Below, in pieces: positions 53,467-63,092 of a stretch of 64,000 nucleotides of DNA. Where the stretch lies: NCBI RefSeq assembly GCF_001625595.1, contig NZ_AUXT01000214.1, forward strand, positions 1 to 64,000. Reading direction: 5' to 3'. How positions within the stretch are numbered: the stretch's first letter is position 1; every line of letters starts with the position of its first letter. The translations under genes and the position numbers were made by a program. The DNA is from Pseudoalteromonas luteoviolacea NCIMB 1942 (GTDB taxonomy: Bacteria > Pseudomonadota > Gammaproteobacteria > Enterobacterales > Alteromonadaceae). Under the pieces are notes generated by a model that did no database searches, was not told the DNA's origin, and saw nothing but the letters and a program-made list of their open reading frames with translations.

Positions 53467-53664
53467 TCATACATATGTATGCAATTGCGCTTCAAACTCT
53501 TTTGGTAACTCAAACACTCTAAATTGTCCGTCAAATTGAAGCTTAAACTTAGACCTATTCGTTTTAACAATACATAACGACGAGCGATGCCTATCAGCAG
53601 ATAAATCATCATGGGGCAACCAGCGACAGTCCTCTATCGGATAGCAAATATGAAACATGCTCAT
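53467..53664 (-). CDS. Small hypothetical protein
   Basis: A 65-residue soluble protein (MSMFHICYPIEDCRWLPHDD, ending LPKEFEAQLHTYV) with GRFRVF-like beta strands. It has two Cys and a plausible start, but little else. I do not recognise it. It lies 56 nt upstream, in transcription sense, of the small membrane-protein gene. Confidence 0.5.
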   Translation of the reverse strand: MSMFHICYPIEDCRWLPHDDLSADRHRSSLCIVKTNRSKFKLQFDGQFRVFELPKEFEAQLHTYV

Positions 53665-54098
53665 GCATTTACTCTTTCAGCGTAATCGTGATCTAAGATA
53701 AAACTTTGCAGTTAGTAAGCTAATAAAAATCTAATCATACAGCCTCATTATCGCCCGCAGCCGCTTTAGTTATTCAAAGCTAAAATACCAATTAGTAATA
53801 CTATTAAGATTTGTTCACTGCTTATAAATTTCAAGTATTGCAAAGGCAGTCAGTGATTTTAGATTAGGGCACAAAGCACTTTCATCAGGAAGTGCTCAAA
53901 CGGGGTAAGTCTTAGAGAATCAAAAATACCAGTCAAAAACCAAATACAGCCAAACAAAATAACTATCTAAACTACAGATACAGAAATTTATGTTATAACA
54001 TAGCAAATTTAAGTTCATTCTAATCAAACACCAATTCGTGTCTTTTGAACATTCTGTTTTCCTAAGAAATCTGTTTTTGGTGTAAAAAGGTAAAATTG
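53665..54098. other. Gene-free stretch before the COG0523 GTPase
   Basis: These 434 bp are A+T-rich with no supported gene. They hold the promoter of the GTPase gene. I looked for a zinc-responsive (Zur-like) palindrome, common before COG0523 genes, and saw none I would defend. Confidence 0.45.
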
Positions 54099-55292
54099 AT
54101 GTCAATTCCAGTTACTATTTTACATGGCTTTTTAGGCTCAGGAAAAACCACACTGCTGCGCAGTCTCCTATCTCAGTCAGCTAAAAACGGCGTCATTCCA
54201 GGTGTCATTGTCAATGATATGAGTGAGCTTGATGTAGATGGAGTCCTTATCAAAAATACAGAGGTCTTCGACGATGACAGCAATCACTTTTTTACCATCA
54301 GTGGCTACAGTATAAGCAGTGCAAAGGGTCTAAAAGAGCTCAAACCAGCGTTAAATACGTTGAAGAAACAAGCGCAACCACCATGGATACTCATTGAAAC
54401 TTCAGGCAGCAGCCACCCATTACCATTAATTGAGTTTTTTAAAGGTAACAAAGACTTTGCCTTGAAAGGGGTCGTGACATTGGTTGATGCCAATTGGCTA
54501 AAAGATGACTACCTATTCGCTCAGTCCCTTATACCAACATGGCAGGAAAATCTGAGTAAACAGGTACGGGGGATTGAAAATTTGCTGGTAGAACAAATCC
54601 TCTTTTCAAACCAAATATTTTTGACCAAAACAGATAAGCTCACTGACAAAGCTGTAGAGCAGATAGCTCAAGCTATCCACCCTATCAACCCGTATGCTGC
54701 CATCTCGGGCACTGCTTGGGGTAATATGGACGTAGCACAATTTCATCAATTCCCTGACTACAACTTTTTTTTAGTTGAACAGCTGATCTCCGAATTGCGT
54801 AGTACCGTCAATGCACCACTTACTCTGTCGGGCAAAGAGAATCAAAAAATAGTCTCCAAAGTTATTCGAGACGATAGGCCATTTCATCCAACTCGCTTGT
54901 GGGAGGTATGTCACAAGCACCTAACGCATGGTGTATTTCGCAGTAAAGGATTCTTTTGGCTACCCACTCGAGATGACATGTCTTTGCTTTGGAGCCAAGC
55001 GAGTGGCAGTGTCGGATTAGAAGTGATCGGCTTTTGGCGTGCGCCTATATTAAAAGATGAGACGCAAGATCTTGAACAAGCGCATTATGATATCCTCAAA
55101 AAGAAAGTCGATAAAATTGATAGCCGGTTTGGCGATAGGCGATGTCGTCTCACGGTCATAGGTCAGAAAGATGAAGCCTCGATCTTTGTAAAGGCGTTAG
55201 AAGCCTGCTTTTTAACAGACGAGGAGCTAAACTTTTGGAGAAATGGGGGCTCTTTCGAGGATCCTTGGCCAACAAACGTAGCGAAAATCTAA
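54099..55292 (+). CDS. COG0523 (CobW-like) GTPase lacking the CxCC motif
   Basis: The 397-residue protein has Walker A GFLGSGKTT (about residues 10-18), VIVNDMSELDVDG, LIETSGSSHP and FLTKTDKL, all standard for G3E GTPases that serve metal insertion. The C-terminal CobW domain has HGVFRSKGFFWLPTRDD. The metal-binding CxCC block that normally follows the first domain reads SGYSISSAKGL: Ser replaces every Cys. Metal handling must differ or use other ligands. The ATG at 54099 is preferred to the TTG before it. Confidence 0.87.
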   Translation: MSIPVTILHGFLGSGKTTLLRSLLSQSAKNGVIPGVIVNDMSELDVDGVLIKNTEVFDDDSNHFFTISGYSISSAKGLKELKPALNTLKKQAQPPWILIETSGSSHPLPLIEFFKGNKDFALKGVVTLVDANWLKDDYLFAQSLIPTWQENLSKQVRGIENLLVEQILFSNQIFLTKTDKLTDKAVEQIAQAIHPINPYAAISGTAWGNMDVAQFHQFPDYNFFLVEQLISELRSTVNAPLTLSGKENQKIVSKVIRDDRPFHPTRLWEVCHKHLTHGVFRSKGFFWLPTRDDMSLLWSQASGSVGLEVIGFWRAPILKDETQDLEQAHYDILKKKVDKIDSRFGDRRCRLTVIGQKDEASIFVKALEACFLTDEELNFWRNGGSFEDPWPTNVAKI

Positions 55293-55401
55293 TTACCTAT
55301 TTATATACCTTGCAATAGCTCATATTGGTCCCTCATCATGGGGGATCCTCACTAGAACCTTTTCATTTTCGTATATTCTGTATCGTGCTGACACACTGAC
55401 A

Positions 55402-55611
55402 TCAAAGTGCATTAAATAAGTACTTGCAGTAAGAACTTGCCAATAAAACTAAATAAATGGCAGGAGCAATAAAGAAAAACGTCTCTAGTATGACAATATA
55501 GGCTCCGACTTCTATTATTTTACTGACCAAGTTGACAGCAAAAGTTCCGATAATAGCAACTACCAAAACATCAAGAAAACAAATGGCGTTAATAGGTTCA
55601 ACAAGCAACAT
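55402..55611 (-). CDS. Possible small membrane protein
   Basis: A 69-residue frame with two hydrophobic stretches (AICFLDVLVVAIIGTFAV and AYIVILETFFFIAPAIYLVL). GGAG lies only 2 nt from the ATG, too close for good initiation. It may be real, but the support is composition only. Confidence 0.35.
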   Translation of the reverse strand: MLLVEPINAICFLDVLVVAIIGTFAVNLVSKIIEVGAYIVILETFFFIAPAIYLVLLASSYCKYLFNAL

Positions 55612-55709
55612 AACTCCACTAAGCTAATTTTCAGTGTTACTTTTGGTTTTAAAAACTTTTCACAACACTTATACATATCGCAAACGCCAAGCACAAAATG
55701 CGCGAGATC

Positions 55710-56993
55710 TTAAACAGGCATACATATGCGAGCAATTGCCCCTTGCTTATCTTGCCTGCTTTCAAGGGTTAACTCTCCCGATTGACCGCGTACAATCTCA
55801 CGGCTCAATACTAACCCGATACCATTGCCTTGTTCTTTAGTAGAATAAAACGGCACAAACAAGTTATCTGAATGGCCCACCCCGATACCATTATCGATTA
55901 CATCTAAATACCAATACTTGTCGCTACGGCTAATTGCCAAGGTAATTTCATCTTCTCCGGCCAATGCATTCGCTTGCTCAGCATTCTTTACCAAATTCAA
56001 TAAAGCTTGCTCTAGTTGCTCAACATCACAGTGGATGGATTGTGCACCTTCGTATAGCCGCTTCACGTTCACTTTTGGAAATAAAGCTTGCAACCTGTCA
56101 CTCAATCCAATTAAACACATAGACACCTTATGAGGTGTGGGCAATTGCGATAACTTAGAATAACTGGCCACAAATCCGAGCAAGTGCTCTGAGCGCTTTT
56201 CAATCACATCCAACATTGTATCTCTTAACCCAGGTCCGTCTTGCACAGTAAGATCTTTAAGAGATTGGGCCATTGAGTAAATCGGCGTAAGCGAGTTTCT
56301 GACCTCGTGATTAAGAACTCGCACAAGCTTCTGCCACGCCTCTTGCTCATTACGCCTTAATGAAAGTTCAATTGATACATATACCATTAAATGGTATTTA
56401 CGCCCGCCTCGATACAACTCATGTTCAACGACTTTATAGCGTTGGTTTTTATGGCTCACCTGCCACTTGCCATTGTTTTGCTCTAACTTAAGTTCATGAA
56501 TACCAAGCCCTGTAATTTGAAAGTCTTCATAAAAGCCCTTGGCTGCTCCGTTAAAGTGATACACCTGATAATGATGATCGAGTACTAATATGGGCAATTC
56601 CAACTCATTGATAAAGTCAAAAACAAACGCTTCATTTTGGGCATATTCGTAGCGTTTGTTTTGTATCCGTTGCGCGATTGTTTTTAAGTCGTTTTTTAAG
56701 TTTGCAATACTGCCTTGCCGATATTGCGCTAGCTGCCAAACAGTAAATTCTTCATTAGCAATGCTATCGAGCTGCACTGCAATTCTGTCAATCGTATTAA
56801 AAACACTGTGATAAGCTTTGTATAAAGCAAATACACTGGGGAATAGTATTGCCATCACCAATGTCAACATTTCTAGCCAATCCAAGGCAAAGTAAAGAGA
56901 AATGCCAATTACAATTATCGCAATGGTGACAATCGGTACGGCAAATAACTTAGTCAGGTTTGCCTCAAGTGAATTAGCTGAAGACCTCATCAT
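55710..56993 (-). CDS. Sensor histidine kinase partner of the NtrC-type regulator
   Basis: The 427-residue protein has two transmembrane helices near the N-terminus (about 16-55) with almost no periplasmic loop, a PAS-like part, and a kinase core: H box LNHEVRNSLTPIYSMA, N box LVKNAEQANA, G1 VIDNGIGVG, G2 KEQGNGIGLVLSRE. It should autophosphorylate and pass phosphate to the upstream-encoded regulator, whose gene overlaps it by 4 nt. It probably senses damage within the membrane, as intramembrane-sensing kinases do; that is inference. Confidence 0.9.
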   Translation of the reverse strand: MMRSSANSLEANLTKLFAVPIVTIAIIVIGISLYFALDWLEMLTLVMAILFPSVFALYKAYHSVFNTIDRIAVQLDSIANEEFTVWQLAQYRQGSIANLKNDLKTIAQRIQNKRYEYAQNEAFVFDFINELELPILVLDHHYQVYHFNGAAKGFYEDFQITGLGIHELKLEQNNGKWQVSHKNQRYKVVEHELYRGGRKYHLMVYVSIELSLRRNEQEAWQKLVRVLNHEVRNSLTPIYSMAQSLKDLTVQDGPGLRDTMLDVIEKRSEHLLGFVASYSKLSQLPTPHKVSMCLIGLSDRLQALFPKVNVKRLYEGAQSIHCDVEQLEQALLNLVKNAEQANALAGEDEITLAISRSDKYWYLDVIDNGIGVGHSDNLFVPFYSTKEQGNGIGLVLSREIVRGQSGELTLESRQDKQGAIARICMPV

Positions 56994-58315
56994 ATTTCTT
57001 TCACTTGAATATTAAACTTTTCAATTCGACGATATATGGCTGACTTGCTCAACCCCAAAAACTCTCCTGCTTTCACTACGTGCCCGTCGAAATGACTTAT
57101 AGCCTTAGTGATAAGTTTTTGTTCGGCTTCTTCCAAACTCATTAATGGCAACGTTCCAGATTCTTCCCCATGGTTATCAAGAACAATATCATGCGCATCT
57201 ATTATATTTTCGTCCGCCATAATCACAGCTCGCTCCAACACATGAGATAGCTCTCTGATATTACCGGGCCAATGATACGACAACAGTTTATTACAAGCCT
57301 GCTCACTTAAAGTCACTTCCCCTAATCCATATTTTTTTGCATGTGACTCAACAAAGAATGCCGCAAATTCGCGCAATTCCACAAGGCGCTCGCGCAAAGG
57401 TGGAAGTTCAATCACCAAGGTATTCAATCTAAATAATAAGTCCCGGCGGAAAGTACCCTGCTCAATGAGCTTATTCAAATCTGCGTTAGTCGCAGATATG
57501 ATCCGAGCATTACTTATAAGCGTGGTAGAGCCGCCTACTTCTTCATACTCACCAGTTTCGAGTACTCGCAGCAACTTAGCTTGTAACCCTACCGGCAGGC
57601 ACCCTACCTCATCCAAAAAAAGACTTGCATCATTTGCTAAGGTAAAGCGCCCTTTTCGGTGCTCTTTTGCATCTGTAAAAGCCCCTTTTCGATGCCCAAA
57701 TAGCTCACTTTCAAACAAGTTTTCTGGTATAGCTGCCATATTAACGCTCACCATTGCTTGAGTACTGCGCTGGCTATGCCGATGAATATACGCTGCCAAC
57801 ATACTCTTGCCCGTCCCATTTTCACCGGTGATCAATACATTGGCGTTGGTTTTGGCAATACGTCTAGCTTTCTCTAGTAGCTGCTTATTTTCAGCTTCAA
57901 AAGCATGTGGGGACGTTTCAATTTGTTTGTTACTGACGTTTTCCAAAGGTAGTAGCTTCTGAACCGCCTCTAGCAAACGACTGTTTTGCCATGGCTTTTC
58001 GACAAAGTCACACGCCCCATACTGCATCGCTTGAACAGCCAAATCTATTTTGGCCCAAGCGGTAATAACGACAACGGGAATGGCGCAGTTCAGCGATTTC
58101 AATTGAGTCAAAAACGCGAGCCCTTCTTGGCCTGAGGTCGTATCTTGGCTGAAGTTCATATCTAGTAATATCAGATCTACTTGATTCTGCCTGATTGATG
58201 TAATTGCAGAGTCTGGGTGGTCTGCTTCAAGGCAACGATAACCATAGGCTTCCAATACAATACGTGCACTTAAACGCACATCAATTAAGTCATCCACGAT
58301 TAAAACTGTTTTCAT
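56990..58315 (-). CDS. Sigma-54-dependent response regulator (NtrC family)
   Basis: The 441-residue protein has a receiver domain (phosphorylated Asp in DLILLDMNFS, about residue 53), an AAA+ domain (Walker A GENGTGKSM, ESELFGHRKGAFTDA, Walker B SLFLDEVGCLP) and a C-terminal Fis-type HTH (VVKAGEFLGLSKSAIYRRIE). The sigma-54 contact loop reads GAFTDA, a known variant of GAFTGA. It probably activates the operon promoter at 62866-62881 through the palindrome at 62936-62949. Confidence 0.92.
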   Translation of the reverse strand: MKTVLIVDDLIDVRLSARIVLEAYGYRCLEADHPDSAITSIRQNQVDLILLDMNFSQDTTSGQEGLAFLTQLKSLNCAIPVVVITAWAKIDLAVQAMQYGACDFVEKPWQNSRLLEAVQKLLPLENVSNKQIETSPHAFEAENKQLLEKARRIAKTNANVLITGENGTGKSMLAAYIHRHSQRSTQAMVSVNMAAIPENLFESELFGHRKGAFTDAKEHRKGRFTLANDASLFLDEVGCLPVGLQAKLLRVLETGEYEEVGGSTTLISNARIISATNADLNKLIEQGTFRRDLLFRLNTLVIELPPLRERLVELREFAAFFVESHAKKYGLGEVTLSEQACNKLLSYHWPGNIRELSHVLERAVIMADENIIDAHDIVLDNHGEESGTLPLMSLEEAEQKLITKAISHFDGHVVKAGEFLGLSKSAIYRRIEKFNIQVKEI

Positions 58316-58359
58316 ATTTCCTTACTGACTCTGTAATTTCACACCGGTTTGTCTTGTGA

Positions 58360-58387
58360 GGCAGAGATACGCACGAGTAGCTCTGCC
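58360..58387 (-). other. Hairpin between permease and regulator genes
   Basis: GGCAGAG-N14-CTCTGCC, a 7-bp perfect stem in the 80-nt gap between the permease stop and the regulator start. It may lower expression of the downstream two-component genes relative to the pump. Confidence 0.45.
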
Positions 58388-58395
58388 ATAGTATT

Positions 58396-60828
58396 TTATT
58401 CCTGACGTAGTGACGCCATTGGTTTAGCTCGCAAGACTTTGCTCATTGGATATAAGGTTGCAAACAAGGCAAATCCCAATATACCAATACACACACCCGA
58501 TAACCATAATGGATTGAGTAGCATATAATCCTGAACTTGCTTTCCAAACAACCTATAACCTAACACACACAAAGTAACCGCAAAACCAAATGCAACGGCT
58601 AGCGGGATTATGGTGTCTTGGTATAACTGTTTATAGAGTTTTTTGTTCTTCGCGCCCAGTGCCATGCGAATACCTAGCTCATAACGACGCAACCCTAAGT
58701 TATAACTCAACACCCCATAGATACCAATTCCTGCTAAAAACAGGGTAAACAGCGCCAACATTATGCAAAGGTTGCGTGTGATGCGCTCCATATAGGTCAT
58801 CAAGTCGTACTCCTTCTCGAAGTCTGTCAGCCTCCAAAGTCCAGCTCGTTCATCTACCGTGTGTGCAGCTTGAAAAACAAGCTCACGATTTAGGACTTTG
58901 CCTTCTGCCATTTTGACTATATACGGAAAGGAGTAAGCTTGCGATGTCCACCAGAAGTGGCGACCACGGTGCTTGCCAAATGATTTAGGGTGGTTAAAGT
59001 TTTCAGTGATCCCAACTACCTCTACTGGATTATCTGGATCAAAGCTCAAAAACTTTTCACCTAATAAACTGCCACCAGGCTTCAGTAAGTCGTTGACTGC
59101 TCTAGTGACTAAGAACTCATGCTTCTCTCCGCGTAAAGCCGCTTCACTAAAAGTACGCCCTTCAATAATCTTAAGACCCGTCATGTCAAAGTAATCTTGC
59201 CCAACCCACGCTTGTGGAATAAACACACTTTCTTTACCCGACATATCCGTGACCGTACTAGCACGAATATTGTACTCTACGGGACTGCCACCGTGGCCTA
59301 CCTTGGTAACACCATCGATTTGATACAGTGCTTGTCGATATAGCTCTATGTATTTATATCGCGCGCTTAAATCCTCATCCAATCCAGGCACGTAAATTTG
59401 CACAGCGTACAAGTTATCTATATCACTACCAAGCGGTCTGTGAAGCGTTTCAAGGCTTTTACTCAACACCATGGTTGAACCAATGACTAGGCAAGACGCA
59501 ACAAACAATTGCACCGCTATCATGACTTTCACGGTTTTGCCGCTAATTTGGCTAACCGCACCTTTGCCCGATGACTGCACTTGAGATCTTAACTGCGAGA
59601 AGTTGATTAAACGGCTAGAAACCCACGCAAACAACCAAGCAAATACGACGCAGCACAACAAGGCACTAACCAACACCATAGAATCAAGTGACAAGCTGGA
59701 CACCATAGGTAAGAACCCCATGCCTAACGCTTTAAAAAGCTTGATTCCCCACGCCGCCAAAAAGAGTGCTATAACAACCGACAACACCATGAGCAATGAC
59801 GTCTCAAGTAAAATACTTTGAAAAATTACTCGGCGCTTAGCTCCGAGCACTGCTTGCAGTGCAAGTTGTTTGTGCTTTACCACAGCGCGCGAAACGAATA
59901 AGTTGCTGACATTGAGCAGTGCAATTAACACCAACCCTATCACCCCAGCAAATAGTAAAATTGCCAAGTAATTATTGTCACCCAACTCTGCCTTTCTAAA
60001 ACTAGTAACAATAGGCACTAAATCCACAATATTTGGAAATGCTTCTTTCCACTGTGTTTTTATTGCAAGCAATGACTGGTGCAGTTGCGCTTGCGCGGAA
60101 CTATTCGTCTCTCCTTGTTTTAAAACGCCCACTAATTTGAGTGTGCCAAAAAGATTGTACCAAGGGCTTGGGTTTTCTTCGTTGTAGTAACGATTATCTG
60201 CACTGAATTTAAACCAAATTTGCCCTTTGCCTTTGTTAAACATAAAGGGGTCACTAAAGCTTTTTTCTGCGACTCCGACAATGGCGAACTGCGCATCATT
60301 AGTCTGTATAGTTTTACCAATCACTGTATTTTCGCCGTCAAAATACTTTTGCCAGAAGTTGTAAGATATAACAACTTCCTGCCGCTTTTCCCCTAAATGA
60401 CTTACAGCATCAGTATGTCTGCCAAGTAAGATAGGCATTCTAAACAGCTCATAGTATTCATCTGATGCAAAAGTTACTTCAACCTTCGGCTGACCTGGTA
60501 AATTTCTAATGATTTTCTGACCTGAAATAACCGCCGCGGCCTTTTCAAATACTTGATTATTTTTATACCAGTGTTCAATAGACTGGAAGCTTTGATACCC
60601 TGGACTATTGTTGTCCTCATATATATTGTCTTGCTCGACAATGACCAAACGCTGTTCATTTTCTACGTTAAGCGGTTTAACAAAATAGCTGCTTACCAGA
60701 CTCATTACGACAAAGAAACACGCCAATGTCAGTGACAAGGTTAGGATAATTGCGCTGGAAAATCCTTTTGCCTGACGTAGTGATTGGCTCGCCAGCTTTA
60801 ATTGATTATTGAAGCGGATTAGGTTCAT
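58396..60828 (-). CDS. ABC transporter permease, MacB/FtsX family
   Basis: The 810-residue protein has an N-terminal transmembrane helix (SSAIILTLSLTLACFFVVMS), a large periplasmic MacB-core domain (about 45-280), three helices near 285-420, a second helix and core (about 440-690) and three C-terminal helices (LFTLFLAGIGIYGVLSYN, IPLAVAFGFAVTLCVLGYRL). This two-core layout is the long form of FtsX-type permeases. It works with the ATPase encoded upstream, which it overlaps by 4 nt, and the adaptor. Typical substrates are lipoproteins, peptides or antimicrobials; the actual one is unknown. Confidence 0.9.
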   Translation of the reverse strand: MNLIRFNNQLKLASQSLRQAKGFSSAIILTLSLTLACFFVVMSLVSSYFVKPLNVENEQRLVIVEQDNIYEDNNSPGYQSFQSIEHWYKNNQVFEKAAAVISGQKIIRNLPGQPKVEVTFASDEYYELFRMPILLGRHTDAVSHLGEKRQEVVISYNFWQKYFDGENTVIGKTIQTNDAQFAIVGVAEKSFSDPFMFNKGKGQIWFKFSADNRYYNEENPSPWYNLFGTLKLVGVLKQGETNSSAQAQLHQSLLAIKTQWKEAFPNIVDLVPIVTSFRKAELGDNNYLAILLFAGVIGLVLIALLNVSNLFVSRAVVKHKQLALQAVLGAKRRVIFQSILLETSLLMVLSVVIALFLAAWGIKLFKALGMGFLPMVSSLSLDSMVLVSALLCCVVFAWLFAWVSSRLINFSQLRSQVQSSGKGAVSQISGKTVKVMIAVQLFVASCLVIGSTMVLSKSLETLHRPLGSDIDNLYAVQIYVPGLDEDLSARYKYIELYRQALYQIDGVTKVGHGGSPVEYNIRASTVTDMSGKESVFIPQAWVGQDYFDMTGLKIIEGRTFSEAALRGEKHEFLVTRAVNDLLKPGGSLLGEKFLSFDPDNPVEVVGITENFNHPKSFGKHRGRHFWWTSQAYSFPYIVKMAEGKVLNRELVFQAAHTVDERAGLWRLTDFEKEYDLMTYMERITRNLCIMLALFTLFLAGIGIYGVLSYNLGLRRYELGIRMALGAKNKKLYKQLYQDTIIPLAVAFGFAVTLCVLGYRLFGKQVQDYMLLNPLWLSGVCIGILGFALFATLYPMSKVLRAKPMASLRQE

Positions 60829-61559
60829 AACACCTCCTCCGTTTGGTAATCTTTGACTTGTTGAGCTACGGATTGATCCTGTAACACTTCACCATCTAAC
60901 AATTTAACTTGTCTCTTAGCATAGCCAGCATAGCGCGGGTCATGAGTTACCATACAGATGGTCGTGCCTTGCTCATTTAAGCTGTCCAAAATAGCCATGA
61001 CTGCATCGCCATTTTTTGAATCTAAGTTACCTGTGGGTTCATCCACCAGCAAAATACTCGGCTCCCCCGCCAGTGCCCGGGCAATGGCTACCCGCTGCTG
61101 TTGACCTCCAGACAATTGATTGGGCTTATGCTGTGCACGATGGGCAATTTCTACTTGTGAAAGTGCTTTATTCACTCTGTCCGCAATTTCTTGCTGACTT
61201 AACGATTGCTCTCGATAGATTAAAGGTAAGGCGACGTTGTCAAATACACTCAACTCATCAATCAAATTGAATGACTGGAAAATAAACCCAATATGTAAAT
61301 TTCTGAGTTCAGCCAAAGTGTCCATATCAAGACTTTGCGTATCCACGCCCTCGATTTTGTAACACCCTTCGGTAATATCATCAAGTAGCCCCATCAAACT
61401 CAATAGTGTCGATTTTCCACAGCCTGATGGGCCGCTGATTGCCACATAATCGCCTTGATGAATACTTAAACTAATATCATTTAGTGCCTGTGTTTCGACA
61501 CCGCCACTAACATAGACTTTTGATACATTGATTAACTCGATTACAGGTGTGTTAGCCAT
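60825..61559 (-). CDS. ABC transporter ATPase, LolD/MacB type
   Basis: The 244-residue protein has Walker A GPSGCGKST (about 40-48), Q-loop FIFQSFNLIDELSVFDN, signature LSGGQQQR, Walker B ILLVDEPTGNLDS and the His-switch THDPRYA. It belongs to the MacB/LolD group, which drives FtsX-type permeases without classic transport through the membrane. It sits between adaptor and permease genes. Confidence 0.93.
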   Translation of the reverse strand: MANTPVIELINVSKVYVSGGVETQALNDISLSIHQGDYVAISGPSGCGKSTLLSLMGLLDDITEGCYKIEGVDTQSLDMDTLAELRNLHIGFIFQSFNLIDELSVFDNVALPLIYREQSLSQQEIADRVNKALSQVEIAHRAQHKPNQLSGGQQQRVAIARALAGEPSILLVDEPTGNLDSKNGDAVMAILDSLNEQGTTICMVTHDPRYAGYAKRQVKLLDGEVLQDQSVAQQVKDYQTEEVL

Positions 61560-61573
61560 GATTGATTCCTTTA

Positions 61574-62830
61574 TTACTGGTGATTTATTGTTATTTGTGC
61601 GAGATGTTTAAAATCAGACATATCCGAAATTACGACTTGCTCGCCGGCCTTTACACCAGATCGAATTTCGATGGCGTTGCCTGCGAGTTTACCAAACTCC
61701 AATTGAGTTTTAACTAGTTGATTTGTGTCTGGATTAAGAACAAACATTGCACTACTACTCTGCTCAGATACGTAACTGGGCTTTTGAATAGAAAGTGCCG
61801 ATGTGCGTTTTTCTGTGATCACTTTTCCTTCAATGGATAACGCTGGCCGCGCATTGTCTGGCAGCTCCCCTATCAATTCGAGCTCCACTAAGATCCGCCC
61901 CTCTCTAACCACAGGGTCGATACGATTCACCTTTGCGCTTACTTCTCCACTGAAGGTATTGACAGTGCCCTGTTGTCCCACTTCGACTCGACTTGCTTGT
62001 TTTTCTGGTACTTGAAGATCTGCTAATAACGCGCGCTCACTGCCCACTAAGGCCAATGGTGCACCGATTTGAACGGATTGCCCTTGTTCAATATTCACTT
62101 CCATCAGCATGCCATCAATTCCTGCTCTTACTTGTAAATTGTCGACATCTTCTTTGGCAGCCTGATAGCTCAGTTCCAATTCATTAATTAATTTTCGCTC
62201 AACGTTCAGCCGCTGAGCATGCAACGCTTTAGTTTGCTCGAGTTGCTGCTTAGCGAGCTCAACCCGCTCACTTAGCTGCTGAACAGCCAGTTCAGAACGC
62301 CTATGGTCCAGCGCAGAAACAATACCGCTAGAGATCAGCTTTGCTTCTGCTTCTTCTCTTAATTGCGCATTTACCAGTTCACTATTCAACAGCGTAAGCT
62401 GGCCTTGTTGAGACAACAGTTCACTCTTTTGGCTTAAATTCAATGCTTCAAAGCTTGCTGTTTGCCTTGCCAATGCCAAGCGATTGCGCATTAAAGCTTG
62501 CTGAAGAGTAGGGTTTGATAGACGCATGATGATTGACTCGGAAGTCACTCGGCTACCAGGTAGCAAAAGGACCTCTTCTACCTGCGCCAATCGACTTGAA
62601 GTGATGAAACGACTATGCTTGGAACGTAAATGTCCATAGCCAGAAATGACTAACTCTAGAGGCCCACTTTGCACTTGCGCAAACACCACGTTTTGATGCT
62701 CAACACTTTCCCCTTGAAAGTCTGTGAATACTAAAGCCAAAAACAAAAGTGCACTCACCACACTTAATACACTTCTTTTAACTGGCAACACCCGCTTTTT
62801 ATTTTTCGCTAGAGAGTCTTTGATATCCAT
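61574..62830 (-). CDS. HlyD/MacA-like periplasmic adaptor
   Basis: The 418-residue protein has one N-terminal transmembrane anchor (SVLSVVSALLFLALVFTDFQ), a long alpha-helical coiled coil (about 105-215, rich in Gln, Leu and Glu), a lipoyl-like part (VRAGIDGMLMEVNIEQGQSV) and a beta-barrel part. It would link the permease to an outer-membrane channel, which is not encoded here. AAGGA precedes the ATG. It is the first gene of the operon. Confidence 0.9.
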   Translation of the reverse strand: MDIKDSLAKNKKRVLPVKRSVLSVVSALLFLALVFTDFQGESVEHQNVVFAQVQSGPLELVISGYGHLRSKHSRFITSSRLAQVEEVLLLPGSRVTSESIIMRLSNPTLQQALMRNRLALARQTASFEALNLSQKSELLSQQGQLTLLNSELVNAQLREEAEAKLISSGIVSALDHRRSELAVQQLSERVELAKQQLEQTKALHAQRLNVERKLINELELSYQAAKEDVDNLQVRAGIDGMLMEVNIEQGQSVQIGAPLALVGSERALLADLQVPEKQASRVEVGQQGTVNTFSGEVSAKVNRIDPVVREGRILVELELIGELPDNARPALSIEGKVITEKRTSALSIQKPSYVSEQSSSAMFVLNPDTNQLVKTQLEFGKLAGNAIEIRSGVKAGEQVVISDMSDFKHLAQITINHQ

Positions 62831-62865
62831 ACTCGTCCTTACAATTCAAAATTCAAATGGATAAG

Positions 62866-62881
62866 AGCGAAATGCATACCA
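62866..62881 (-). promoter_or_regulatory. Sigma-54-type promoter candidate before the efflux operon
   Basis: On the minus strand TGGTAT-N5-TCGCT places the invariant GG and GC exactly 12 nt apart, as sigma-54 promoters need. It would start transcription about 25 nt before the adaptor ATG. Two positions differ from TGGCAC-N5-TTGCT. The operon encodes its own sigma-54 activator. Confidence 0.55.
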
Positions 62882-62935
62882 AAATTTAAGTTTATGTTTT
62901 TTATATGATTTAAGTGTTTTCAAAATAACTATCTA

Positions 62936-62949
62936 TCCCAGATATGGGA
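62936..62949. promoter_or_regulatory. Palindromic activator site candidate
   Basis: TCCCA-GATA-TGGGA, a perfect 14-bp palindrome 55 bp upstream of the -24 element; a half-site TGGGAAA follows near 62964. This is the usual place for an NtrC-type enhancer. Likely bound by the regulator encoded at 56990-58315. Confidence 0.55.
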
Positions 62950-63050
62950 CTAAAAAACAAAAATGGGAAAGATAAAAGTCGTGAAAGGGAAAGAAAATAC
63001 AAGAGCCGATACCGCTTTAAAATCATCTTTGGTAGTACTTTTGCATACAA

Positions 63051-63077
63051 AAAAGCCGGCTTAACCGCCCGGCTTTT
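63051..63077. terminator. Intrinsic terminator
   Basis: AAAAGCCGG-N9-CCGGCTTTT, a 9-bp stem with a TTTTTT run on the minus strand, 15 nt after the coiled-coil gene stop. Confidence 0.8.
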
Positions 63078-63092
63078 ACATTTTCTAATGTG

